Positions 1-7,515 of a stretch of 64,000 nt of DNA are shown here, piece after piece. The stretch's first letter is position 1, and the number at the start of each line of letters is the position of its first letter. Origin of the DNA: Acipenser ruthenus (taxonomy: Eukaryota; Chordata; Actinopteri; Acipenseriformes; Acipenseridae); the NCBI RefSeq assembly GCF_902713425.1, contig NC_081198.1:22427188-22491187 (forward strand), given 5' to 3'. The position numbers and the translations under genes are program-made. Below the pieces are notes generated by a model. That model did not search any database. It was not told the DNA's origin and saw only the letters and a program-made list of their open reading frames with translations.

Positions 1-406
1 TTTTCCTCCCTTCTGATGACACCCTCCCATAGCGGTTAAGCCATGTTGTAATATCATAGTCGCTAACAGCCTCATTGAAAAATTGGACAGTAACAACTTT
101 CATTTCTCTGTCTGTCAGTGCATCCACACAAAATTCTTTGTATGGAGCGAGATATTTATTCTCCCCCCAAAAGGACCACATTTCTTGTAACTTTTGGGGG
201 TTCCTAAAACTGACCTCAAACACTTCCTTAAGCCCTGGCAATTTCACCAAACAATTCAAGTCAGAAGGGGAAAAACCCATACCCCTCTGAAGAATGGTCC
301 GGCTGAACTCCAGTCTCGTCAGTCCTGGTTCCGTTTCATCTTGCTTGTTTCTTGTGAAGCGCACCGCATTGTGCCTCCTGGTTTCCTGGGTTGGCCGGAA
401 CGCCAT
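1..406 (-). CDS. LINE ORF1, N-terminal fragment (partial at window edge)
   Basis: This is the start of the zinc-knuckle ORF1 protein. The ATG is at 406-404 and the frame is open to the window edge, covering the first 135 residues or so of the N-terminal domain before the CCHC knuckles. The start is set by comparison with the complete ORF1 of copy 1 (start at 8405). No break is seen in the part present. Confidence 0.85.
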   Translation of the reverse strand, partial: MAFRPTQETRRHNAVRFTRNKQDETEPGLTRLEFSRTILQRGMGFSPSDLNCLVKLPGLKEVFEVSFRNPQKLQEMWSFWGENKYLAPYKEFCVDALTDREMKVVTVQFFNEAVSDYDITTWLNRYGRVSSEGRK

Positions 407-1143
407 CCTTCAGCTGGCTCCTCCGATTGGGGTGGGAGAAGCCTCTGGACGTCCGGGTTGTCTCTCTCTACGGAAAAGAGACAACGTAAGCAGCAAATCT
501 GGGCAGTTGAAGGAACTATTACTTTAGTCCCTGAGGAGATGGTCGCCTCGCAAGAGGGACCCCCTCCCCAGGTGAACGGTGTCCTTCCCTGGCGGAGTAG
601 GGGGCGCTGCTTGGCACCGAGACCACGTAGGAAGAATCGTGGCTGTGACGCCTCCTCGGGGTCCGGGGCCGCCCTCTGCTCCTCCCAGATGGCGCCCTCT
701 GCTGGGCGCCTGCTGCTCTCTCGGTCTGGATCTCGATTACAATCAAGGGCTGGGGATGAGGTCGTCTAGGTCATCAAAGGGTCCTCAAAGGTCGTCTGGA
801 TGGTAGGTCCTCCTTCTCTCTAACTCCAGGAACGTCTGGAAAAGCCAGAACCGCCTGAAAAAGAAAAAAACGGGAACCGCCTGAAAAAGAAAAAACTGCT
901 CTCAACAGTCAACAAAATCTTGAAAGACCCTCGGCCTGGATTGGGCAAGCCAAAACCAGACTGAGCATTAGTCTTCCAAAAAGTTGCCGAGCTGAAGAAA
1001 GCCAGTCAAAAATAAAAAAAATTCTGTTCCTCCTCACCCGAACAAACCTCTCACAGACCCTCGGAGGGAGCGGGCAATGCCACTACCCTCTAAGCCTTAG
1101 TCTTAGAAAGATTTATTCGAACTGAAGAGAAGCCAGAGTATAT
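1..1143 (-). mobile_element. Keno-like LINE copy A, 5' part only (runs off window)
   Basis: This is the 5' end of a U2-targeting LINE whose remainder lies left of the window. It holds the first part of ORF1 (1-406) and the whole 5' UTR (407-1143), and matches copy 1 nearly base for base at an offset of 7999 bp. Its 5' end abuts U2 spacer in the short stretch ggctggctaagaagg, the same aberrant junction seen in every copy that keeps a 5' end. A complete U2 gene (1440-1627) lies just upstream in transcription order. The family call rests on the ORF1/ORF2 architecture of the complete copies. Confidence 0.93.
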
Positions 1144-1412
1144 GGCTGGCTAAGAAGGACCTGGCATAGGGACATGTTCCACCACACTTGTCTGGTTAGC
1201 TGCATGCTCCCAGGAAACAAACTGCTGCTGTCTACATCATCACCACATGTGAATAAAAGAAAGAAAGACAGCAAGAAAGAAAGAGAGAAAGAAAAAGAAA
1301 GAAAGAAAGAGAGAAAGAAAAAAAAAGAAGTAAAACGGCGGGAAAACTTGCATCAACACTGGCACTCTCCCTCCAGCAGGGGTAGACAAAATGCTCACAG
1401 GAGAGATCCAGA

Positions 1413-1428
1413 TCTGACTTTGACCAAC
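1413..1428 (-). terminator. snRNA 3' box of U2
   Basis: On the minus strand this reads GTTGGTCAAAGTCAGA, close to the vertebrate snRNA 3' box consensus (GTTT, 0-3 bases, AAARNNAGA), starting about 12 bases past the U2 3' end. It directs Integrator-dependent 3' end formation of the pre-U2 transcript. The same sequence follows every U2 3' end in the window that keeps its flank; the rearranged U2 at 55520-55645 has lost it. Confidence 0.75.
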
Positions 1429-1439
1429 GTTAGAGAAAG

Positions 1440-1627
1440 GTGTGCACCGTTCCCGGAGGTACTGCAATACCGGGCCGATGCGTGGAGTGGACGGAGCAAG
1501 CCCCTGTTCCATCTCCCGATTCCAAAAATCAATTTAATATATGGTCCCCTGATAGGGGACGTATCAGATATTAAACTGATAAGAACAGATACTACACTTG
1601 ATCTTAGCCAAAAGGCCGAGAAGCGAT
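1440..1627 (-). ncRNA. RNU2: U2 spliceosomal snRNA gene (U2-1)
   Basis: U2 snRNA pairs with the intron branch site in the spliceosome. The RNA starts ATCGCTTCTCGGCC at 1627 and reads through to GGTGCACA at 1441-1440, 188 nt, matching vertebrate U2 in length and sequence. Visible landmarks are the branch-site recognition sequence GTAGTA (nt 33-38), the stem IIa arms GTCCCC/GGGGAC, the Sm site ATTTTTGG (nt 99-106) and the conserved 3' stem-loop region. A PSE-like element lies at -49 to -64, distal elements near -210 to -260 and a 3' box at +12. It looks functional, though the sequence cannot show which copies are expressed. It sits directly upstream of LINE A in transcription order. Confidence 0.97.
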
Positions 1628-1675
1628 GGCGACTTGGCCCTTGCCCGGGGCCCCCCAGCCCGGACGGCACAGGGG

Positions 1676-1691
1676 GATTCAAAGGTGGGTG
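1676..1691 (-). promoter_or_regulatory. PSE-like element of U2-1
   Basis: On the minus strand this reads CACCCACCTTTGAATC at -64 to -49 from the U2 start. Position and the leading CACC fit the vertebrate proximal sequence element bound by SNAPc, though the match to the consensus is partial. The same element sits 49-64 bases beyond the 5' end of the other full-length U2 genes. U2-18, U2-20 and U2-23 share one C-to-T change in it, and U2-3 has it 15 bases closer. Confidence 0.6.
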
Positions 1692-1834
1692 CAAAATTTC
1701 AAGCACAAGCAGACCCCAAAAAAACGGGCTGCTGCTTCCAGAGGGGAAATGTGCAATTTAAGCAGGAGAAAACAAAACAAAGCAAAAACACACACATAAC
1801 ACCAAAAACAAAACATAAACTGGCGGAGTGCGTC

Positions 1835-1885
1835 TTACAAATAGTCATGCCAAGCTGCTATGCTGTGCAAGGTGCCTTGGGTAAC
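1835..1885 (-). promoter_or_regulatory. Candidate distal sequence element (octamer-like and SPH-like)
   Basis: At -208 to -215 the minus strand reads ATTTGTAA, a degenerate octamer. At about -238 to -258 it reads TTACCCAAGGCACCTTGCAC, which keeps the ACCCA and TTGC ends of an SPH/ZNF143 site. Vertebrate U2 enhancers pair an octamer with SPH or Sp1 sites near -220, so position supports the call more than sequence does. Confidence 0.35.
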
Positions 1886-2224
1886 TACAACTGTGCCTCG
1901 CTGGCTGGCTGGCTTGCTAAGAAGGTCCTGGCATAGGGACATGTTCCACCACACTTGTCTGGTTAGCTGCATGCTCCCAGGAAACAACCTGCTGCTGTCT
2001 ACATCATCACCACATGTGAATAAAAGAAAGACAGCAAGAAAGAAAGAGAGAAAGAAAGAGAGAAAGAGAGAAAGAAAGAGAGAAAGAAAGAAAGAGAGAA
2101 AGAAAAAAAAAGAAGTAAAACGGCGGGAAAACTTGCATCAACACTGGCACTCTCCCTCCAGCAGGGGTAGACAAAATGCTCACAGGAGAGATCCAGATCT
2201 GACTTTGACCAACGTTAGAGAAAG

Positions 2225-2359
2225 GTGTGCACCGTTCCCGGAGGTACTGCAATACCGGGCCGATGCGTGGAGTGGACGGAGCAAGCCCCTGTTCCATCTC
2301 CCGATTCCAAAAATCAATTTAATATATGGTCCCCTGATAGCGGACGTATCAGATATTAA
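2225..2359 (-). pseudogene. U2 gene cut by LINE 1 (nt 54-188 kept)
   Basis: The 3' 135 nt of a U2 gene are joined at nt 53/54 to the 3' end of LINE 1. The 5' 53 nt and promoter are absent, not displaced to the other side of the LINE. It carries a C-to-G change in the 5' arm of stem IIa (+ strand gatagcggac) shared only with the fragment at 10212-10346. Confidence 0.93.
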
Positions 2360-2365
2360 TACTCT

Positions 2366-2371
2366 TTTATT
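2366..2371 (-). promoter_or_regulatory. AATAAA at the LINE 3' end
   Basis: The minus strand reads CTCAATAAAAGAGTA immediately before U2 sequence. A polyadenylation signal this close to the terminus could not direct cleavage at the element end, so it may be incidental or the remains of a tail that was lost. Confidence 0.4.
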
Positions 2372-2903
2372 GAGATTTTACATTTTTTTACATTTACACC
2401 CATTCGTTTTTTCATTCATTTTACATTTCTTTTAAAGATGACATTCATACATACAGACATACATTTTGTTTTAAAAGCATTTAAAATACATTTAAAAACA
2501 CCAAGACAATTGTGCTTTGTACATGGTTAAAACAGACACAGATTAAAATCAACATGAAAAAAACCTGTGCTGTTTTAAAAGTGACTGGAAAAAAAGAACC
2601 ATCTATAAAAAAACAGTGCTTGTGAGGGCCGGGGAGTGCTCTCTAAAAAGGTTCAAAAGTGAACATAAAACTATATTACTAAAACAGGGACAGGGGAAAA
2701 GGGACAGTGTGTAAAACAGTGCGTTAAAATTCTAAAATTTTAAAACACTTAAAATGTAACTTTTAATAGTTTACATTAAAAATCTTAAAGATACATAAAA
2801 CAAAACAAAACAAAATCAAATAAAACATTCAACGTAAATCAAATAAAAGTCCATAAAACTGAAACAAAAAGACTACATAAAACCAGGGCACCGTTGAAAA
2901 ACG

Positions 2904-2940
2904 GTCATGCCAGCTAAAAAGGGCGGAATGCTGGCATGAC
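2904..2940 (-). repeat. Conserved 11-bp hairpin in the LINE 3' UTR
   Basis: GTCATGCCAGC (2904-2914) and GCTGGCATGAC (2930-2940) form a perfect 11-bp stem with a 15-nt loop, about 70 nt after the ORF2 stop in the RNA. The stem is unchanged in copies 1, 2, 4, 5, 6, 7 and 8 even where neighbouring bases differ. A role in recognition by the ORF2 protein is possible but inferred. Confidence 0.75.
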
Positions 2941-3010
2941 AAAATAAATAAAGGGCTTAGCGGTGCCCCGTAGTCCCGCTCCTATGAGCTAGCGGTTCCA
3001 GTTTTTTCCT

Positions 3011-6000
3011 TTATTCCATCTTCACGTCCTGAAGTCCGGCGATCCTCCACTCCGCGCAGGCCTTGTCCTTCCCGAGGGTCCGGATGTCCAGAATTACAAA
3101 GTCCTTGATAAGAGTTTGTGCCCTTCTGGTCGTGGTGATAGTGTCTAGCTCCTGCTTGTGATAGACACAGACGTTACGGCCTTCCCACAGGATCTGCTTG
3201 ACAACATTGATGACACGCCAAACGCACTTAGCTGTGCTGGTAGTGATTCCTCCCGCAGGCCCATAGAGCACAGTCTCAGCGGTCATCTTGGCCGTGTCAG
3301 CAAACCTGTTTAGGAAGACAGAGACAGAGAGCCAGACACTGCCAGCCACATCACACTCCCAGAAGATATGGGCTGGTGTTTCTCTCTTGCGGCACTTTGC
3401 ATAGGGGCATGTTTCTACTTGGGCTAGTCCCCTCCTGAACATGAACGCTCGAGTGGGGAGTGCACTGTGGACGGTGTTCCATGCTATATCCTTCTGGACA
3501 TTACTGAGGCAGCTGTGAGACACATTCTCCCAGATTTTTTGGCTTTGGGTGAGGGAGAAAGTAGCTACTTTTTCAATTTCCTGGGAACCGGCAAGATATT
3601 TAGTTACAGCCTTGTATTCCCAGGAGGCCAATTTTGCTTTATCTAAGCCCAATTTATATATAGTGTCCCTTAAGGTTCTATAATACAATGGGGGGTCCCA
3701 GGAGTATGGCACGGTGTTATCAATAGTGCAGAGGCCCAAGGCCCTGAGACAGGTGGCAAAATAGAAACGATTCATGTAACATACCTTCCTGTCCAGGGCC
3801 TGGATGTTCTTGATAGTTTGCGTGAGCCCCTGCACTCGGGTGAGCTGCACAACGTCCGGGACCCCCTTACCTCCCTTCTTGTCGGCTTTACTCAGGGTGG
3901 CTCGTTTTACCCTCTCCATCTTGCTGCCCCAGATAAAGCGGTGGATAATGCGGTCCACCACTTTTTTGGTGGTCCTGTCTGGGGGAAAGATTTTTCCTAC
4001 ATAAGAGAGGATGGGGAACAGTATAGACTTGGTTATTAATACTCTACCCGTCATTGTTAAGGATCTTGTGCTCCATCCGCCAATCTTTTTACGGACCTGG
4101 TTAATGGCCGCCGTCCAGCTCTGGGCCCCCGAGCTATTGTTCTCGAAAATGAGGCCCAGAATCTTGATTTTGTCCTTTTTGACAGGGTACATGTCCGACA
4201 GTTCCCTATCTACCTGCCAATTTTTAGACACGTAGACTTCGCTCTTGGACTTATTAATCACTGCCCCGGTCGCCGTGCAGTACTTCTCAAGGATATTACT
4301 AATCCGAGATACCGACGATGTGTTGGTGCAAATGAGTGACACATCGTCCATATATGCTGTTGTTTTGACCTGGACCCCGTTGGATCCAGGCAGCTGGAAA
4401 CCAGTTATATTGGTATCCCTACGAATTGCCTGCAGGAGGGGTTCAATGCACACGACATATAGCAGTGGGGATAGTGGGCAACCCTGTCTGACCCCTGACT
4501 GGATAGATATTTTACCAGTCAGGTGCCTGTTCACCAAGACTCGGGTACTAATGTTTGTATAGATGGTTTTAACCCACTCCCTAAGTCCAGGAGCGAATTT
4601 CATCTGGTCCATCACTTTGTACATATATTCATGGCTTACCCTATCGAACGCCTTCTCCTGGTCAAGGTTGAACAGGCAGAGGGGATGGTTCCGTTCTCTA
4701 GAATAAGCCAGAATGTCCCTTGTTAACATTAAAATATCCGTGATGGACCTCCCTGGGACGCCACAAGCCTGGTCGGGGCCAATGACCAAAGGGAGGTGTA
4801 CTTGTAGCCGGAGCATCAGAGCTTTGGCTAGTATCTTGTAATCCACGCAAAGGAGGCTGATTGGGCGCCAATTCCGTAGATCTTTAACTTCCCCTTTCTT
4901 ATGAAGGAGAGTAATTACACTCTCCCGCATAGAACGGCCCAACCGCTTCTCCCTGTAGACCGCTCTGTAGACCTCCGCTAAATGGACTTTTAGCATGTCC
5001 CAAAAAAGATGGTAATACTCACCCGGGATGCCATCTGGACCTGGCGTCTTACCGGTGTTCATGGTCTTAACCGCCTGGGTGAGCTCCTCCAGCGTGAGTT
5101 CTGGGTCCTTCTCCTCCTCCTCGTCGTCCCGCACTGAGTCAGGCTCCAACTGGCTCAGGAACCACTCTATCAGGGTGTCATCTGTAGCTTTGATGTTATA
5201 TAGGTCCCTATAGAAGTTCTCTACCACTTTTTTCACTCCCTCACTATCCTCTACTATCCTCCCCCTGCTGTCGAGCATGGAGGACATCAAGTGCCGCTTC
5301 TCCCTCGTTTTCTGGAAGAAGAAGCGAGTACACTTTTCGTCTTCCTCCATTTTTTGCACTTTTGCATTGTGCATGACCTTTCGTTGTTCCTCCCTACAAA
5401 GCACTGAAAGATCTAGCTTGGTCTGGGCTATCTCGTCGCTTACAGGGAACCCCCGAAGCTGAAGCAGGCTCAGATGCTGGAGGGCAGCATTCAGGTGTTT
5501 ATATTTGGCCCTCCTTTCTTTTGCTTTCCTCTTGCCTGCTGCTATGAAATAACCCTTAGTTCTGATTTTGACCATCTCCCACCACTCTATAGGGGAGTTG
5601 AATAGGTCACGCAAAGTGGTCCACTCAACAAGCCTGCTCTTATAGGCTGCAGCTATGGAGGGGTCATCGAGTAAGGAGGTGTTTAATTTCCAAACCCCTG
5701 ACCCCATCTGGGAGGTCTGAGGGACCTGCAATGTTACCTGCAGGAGCCTATGGTCAGAGAAGAAGACGGCCTGGGTGTCTACTGCCGTCTTCGTAAGGGA
5801 GCTGGTATGCAGGACGAGATTTATACGGGAGAAGGAGGTCCCAGATGAGCTCACCCAGGTAAAGGGAGGCACCAGGTCCTTACCTGCATCACACAGGGAG
5901 AAATCAGATATTACGGAGGACAAAACTCTACTAGAGCGGTCGTTGCGTGGCCTGCTCCGGTCTACGTCCCTCAGAGCACAATTGAAGTCACCTGACACGA

Positions 6001-6454
6001 TGACGGGTACGTTCCCCAGCAGGAGTGGACGCAGCTGTGGAAAAAATTGAACTCTTTCGTTTTGGTTAGTGGGTGCGTAGACATTGACCAGTCTGAGGGG
6101 AGTGTTGTTGTATGTCACATCCACGCTCAGAATTCTACCAGGTTCTACCTCCCTGCTGCTGCGGGAGGTAATAAATGGGTTTTTAAACAGAATACCTACT
6201 CCGTTGGCTCTGGCTATGTTGGAGCCCGACCAGAAGGAGTCCCCTAGGGTCCAACTCTCCTTCAGGTCCCTATAATCAGGGCTCGACGAAATACCACACT
6301 CCTGCAGAAAGATGAGATCTGCTTTCAAGTTAGCTAGATAGTTTAGTACATCAAATCTTTTTTGTGTCTCCCTGATGCTCCTGACATTAACAGACACACA
6401 TATCAGGGCCATCAGGGTAGCTAACAAGAAAAGGAGTCGCTGCGTCCACCCCAT
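3011..6454 (-). CDS. LINE ORF2: APE endonuclease-reverse transcriptase (copy 1)
   Basis: This 1147-aa protein nicks target DNA and reverse-transcribes the LINE RNA at the nick. APE domain, about residues 16-236: N23, E52 (LQEC), Y126 (NVYAPT), D156/N158 (SGDFNC) and S233-D234-H235. Reverse transcriptase, about 453-770: D598 in the motif-A segment NLDQEKAFDRV, GVRQGCPLSPLLY at 654-666, and YMDD at 701-704. C-terminal knuckle C1016-C1021-H1029-C1034 (CX4CX7HX4C), as in L1/Tx1 elements. The ATG lies 5 bases past the ORF1 stop (TAG TCGCT ATG). The frame is fully open, but residue 212 is Asn where the other copies read have Asp (SRIDLVL). That matches the L1 endonuclease metal-site Asp of the same motif, so nicking is probably weakened. 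D84N and P507R are also private to this copy. Confidence 0.95.
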   Translation of the reverse strand: MGWTQRLLFLLATLMALICVSVNVRSIRETQKRFDVLNYLANLKADLIFLQECGISSSPDYRDLKESWTLGDSFWSGSNIARANGVGILFKNPFITSRSSREVEPGRILSVDVTYNNTPLRLVNVYAPTNQNERVQFFPQLRPLLLGNVPVIVSGDFNCALRDVDRSRPRNDRSSRVLSSVISDFSLCDAGKDLVPPFTWVSSSGTSFSRINLVLHTSSLTKTAVDTQAVFFSDHRLLQVTLQVPQTSQMGSGVWKLNTSLLDDPSIAAAYKSRLVEWTTLRDLFNSPIEWWEMVKIRTKGYFIAAGKRKAKERRAKYKHLNAALQHLSLLQLRGFPVSDEIAQTKLDLSVLCREEQRKVMHNAKVQKMEEDEKCTRFFFQKTREKRHLMSSMLDSRGRIVEDSEGVKKVVENFYRDLYNIKATDDTLIEWFLSQLEPDSVRDDEEEEKDPELTLEELTQAVKTMNTGKTPGPDGIPGEYYHLFWDMLKVHLAEVYRAVYREKRLGRSMRESVITLLHKKGEVKDLRNWRPISLLCVDYKILAKALMLRLQVHLPLVIGPDQACGVPGRSITDILMLTRDILAYSRERNHPLCLFNLDQEKAFDRVSHEYMYKVMDQMKFAPGLREWVKTIYTNISTRVLVNRHLTGKISIQSGVRQGCPLSPLLYVVCIEPLLQAIRRDTNITGFQLPGSNGVQVKTTAYMDDVSLICTNTSSVSRISNILEKYCTATGAVINKSKSEVYVSKNWQVDRELSDMYPVKKDKIKILGLIFENNSSGAQSWTAAINQVRKKIGGWSTRSLTMTGRVLITKSILFPILSYVGKIFPPDRTTKKVVDRIIHRFIWGSKMERVKRATLSKADKKGGKGVPDVVQLTRVQGLTQTIKNIQALDRKVCYMNRFYFATCLRALGLCTIDNTVPYSWDPPLYYRTLRDTIYKLGLDKAKLASWEYKAVTKYLAGSQEIEKVATFSLTQSQKIWENVSHSCLSNVQKDIAWNTVHSALPTRAFMFRRGLAQVETCPYAKCRKRETPAHIFWECDVAGSVWLSVSVFLNRFADTAKMTAETVLYGPAGGITTSTAKCVWRVINVVKQILWEGRNVCVYHKQELDTITTTRRAQTLIKDFVILDIRTLGKDKACAEWRIAGLQDVKME

Positions 6455-6459
6455 AGCGA

Positions 6460-7515
6460 CTATGATTGGGAGGTCGGGACACTCTTCCTACTCTTAGCTC
6501 TACGCTTGCTTCGAGGGAGCTTGGGCTTATTTGCAACTCCCATCACCCCTGAGAAGGTACTCACTGCTGCCTCGTCCAAGAAGGCACCGTCTTTATATGC
6601 ACAGTACGTGGAGTTGTTGGGGCTATTCAACTCCCCACAAGGTAAGTCTGGTGGAACTTGCTCAGGGCCCCTCGGAACGTGTGGGTCAGCTTTGTCCTGG
6701 GGGGGGGTTATGACAGACAGCATTCTTTGGCTGTTACCGTCTGTTGAATTGGAGCTGTTAGCAGACTTCTGGCTTACCGCGTCCAGGGGTATTCCCATGT
6801 CCTCCAGTGCTGTATCTAGGAGGACCTCTAGGGAGCCCCTGGTTTTGCCCATACAAGGGAGGGGGTCAAGGATGCTTTGAAGGGAGGCCCTTCGCTTGAA
6901 GAGGGTCATTGCTACAGAGGTACTGCTGGTCAGGGAAGGTGTTGACCCCGACCTCTCCCTCGGTGCATTAGTGAACACCTCTTCTGCGAGGTGTGCTAGG
7001 GTTTGTGCCAACGACTGGGAAGGCTGGCTGGGGATGCCCTGGCTGGCTGCTACCTGCCCACTAGGCGGCAGTGTAGCCGTCCCACTCACCTCCGTCTCTG
7101 CCTGCGAGGGCAAGACTGGGGACTTTGTGTGGACATTAGCTGGTTTTGGATCTATGGGGGCCACCTGCAACTTGCTGTCTTTGATCCTGATCTTCTTTCT
7201 TTTCCCCCCCTCGTCTCTACCCTTTCTTTTCCCCACCCTCTGCTGGTTCTTCACTCCCTTCCCCTCCTTCTCACTCTCACTTTCACTGTCGCTTTTGCTT
7301 TCCTCCCCCACGGACTCAATCCTTATGGCGTCATAACGAGAGCCGAGGGGGAGTGCTGGCGCTGAGAGGGCCCTACTCAGGGGGGGGCCGCTGCTGGGTC
7401 CGGGCTCCCTCCCTGACTCGTGTTCTGCATCAGAGGAGCTACTGGAGGAGCTAGTGGAGTGGCTGTTGTACTCTCTCTCTGGGCTGGGGGAAGGGGTCCT
7501 CGTAAAACGGGACAT
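6460..7515 (-). CDS. LINE ORF1 C-terminal part in a shifted frame (copy 1)
   Basis: This 351-codon frame begins MSRFTRTPSPSP and ends TSQS plus TAG, 5 bases before the ORF2 ATG. It is low in structure: a serine run, an acidic SESESEKEG stretch, a basic nuclear-localisation-like cluster (KRKGRDEGGKRKK), a possibly helical segment (SLAQTLAHLAEEVF) and a basic tail (PRSKRRAKSRKS). In copy 4 it is joined in frame to the zinc-knuckle part because a G run has six bases instead of five. I infer that it is the C-terminal half of one ORF1 protein of about 648 aa, here one base out of frame. It overlaps the upstream frame by 139 bases. Confidence 0.75.
   Translation of the reverse strand: MSRFTRTPSPSPEREYNSHSTSSSSSSSDAEHESGREPGPSSGPPLSRALSAPALPLGSRYDAIRIESVGEESKSDSESESEKEGKGVKNQQRVGKRKGRDEGGKRKKIRIKDSKLQVAPIDPKPANVHTKSPVLPSQAETEVSGTATLPPSGQVAASQGIPSQPSQSLAQTLAHLAEEVFTNAPRERSGSTPSLTSSTSVAMTLFKRRASLQSILDPLPCMGKTRGSLEVLLDTALEDMGIPLDAVSQKSANSSNSTDGNSQRMLSVITPPQDKADPHVPRGPEQVPPDLPCGELNSPNNSTYCAYKDGAFLDEAAVSTFSGVMGVANKPKLPRSKRRAKSRKSVPTSQS

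Larger units (their letters stand above)
1144..2359 (-). repeat. U2 array block a: one full U2 unit plus a cut U2 gene
   Basis: Between LINE A and LINE 1 lie spacer (1144-1251), a purine tract (1252-1330), a full U2 gene (1440-1627), its promoter and spacer (1628-2018), a second purine tract (2019-2115) and the 3' part of a second U2 gene (2225-2359). Offset between the two U2 3' ends is 785 bp. The purine tract is mainly GAAA with GAGA interruptions and begins about 110 bases 3' of each U2 gene, so the transcribed strand is CT-rich. The stretches without genes hold only spacer, tract and promoter; no other gene is seen. Confidence 0.92.
2360..3010 (-). other. LINE 3' untranslated region (copy 1 as type)
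   Basis: This A/T-rich 651-base region holds no gene. It carries the 3' hairpin (2904-2940), a smaller stem at 2891-2904, and an AATAAA at 2366-2371 about 6 bases from the 3' end. Four sequence subtypes occur in the window: copies 1 and 2; copies 4 and 8; copy 5; copies 6 and 7. These pairings help trace which copies duplicated from which. Confidence 0.8.

Noticed and set aside
194-769. Plus-strand 191-codon frame spanning ORF1 start and LINE 5' UTR, present in every copy
   Set aside because: It is antisense to ORF1 for much of its length and has no recognisable domain. Its conservation follows from the recent duplication of the LINE.
1174-1761. Open frames of 100-300 codons across U2 genes and purine tracts, rich in Lys/Glu/Arg or in Phe/Leu/Ser
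   Set aside because: They are translations of the GAAA/GAGA tract, U2 and spacer in both directions, and are disrupted wherever tract length changes. No coding signature is visible.
2360-3010. Hidden genes or tRNA-like sequence in the LINE 3' UTR
   Set aside because: I saw only A/T-rich sequence, the hairpins and AATAAA. No cloverleaf or Pol III box pattern was recognisable.
3804-4562. Plus-strand frames of 60-150 codons inside ORF2 and ORF1
   Set aside because: They are antisense shadows of the long LINE genes and recur only because the LINE recurs.
6380-6454. Signal peptide or membrane segment at the ORF2 N-terminus (hydrophobic residues 7-22)
   Set aside because: The stretch leads directly into the first APE motif and most likely forms a core beta strand. 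A secreted protein makes no sense in this context.
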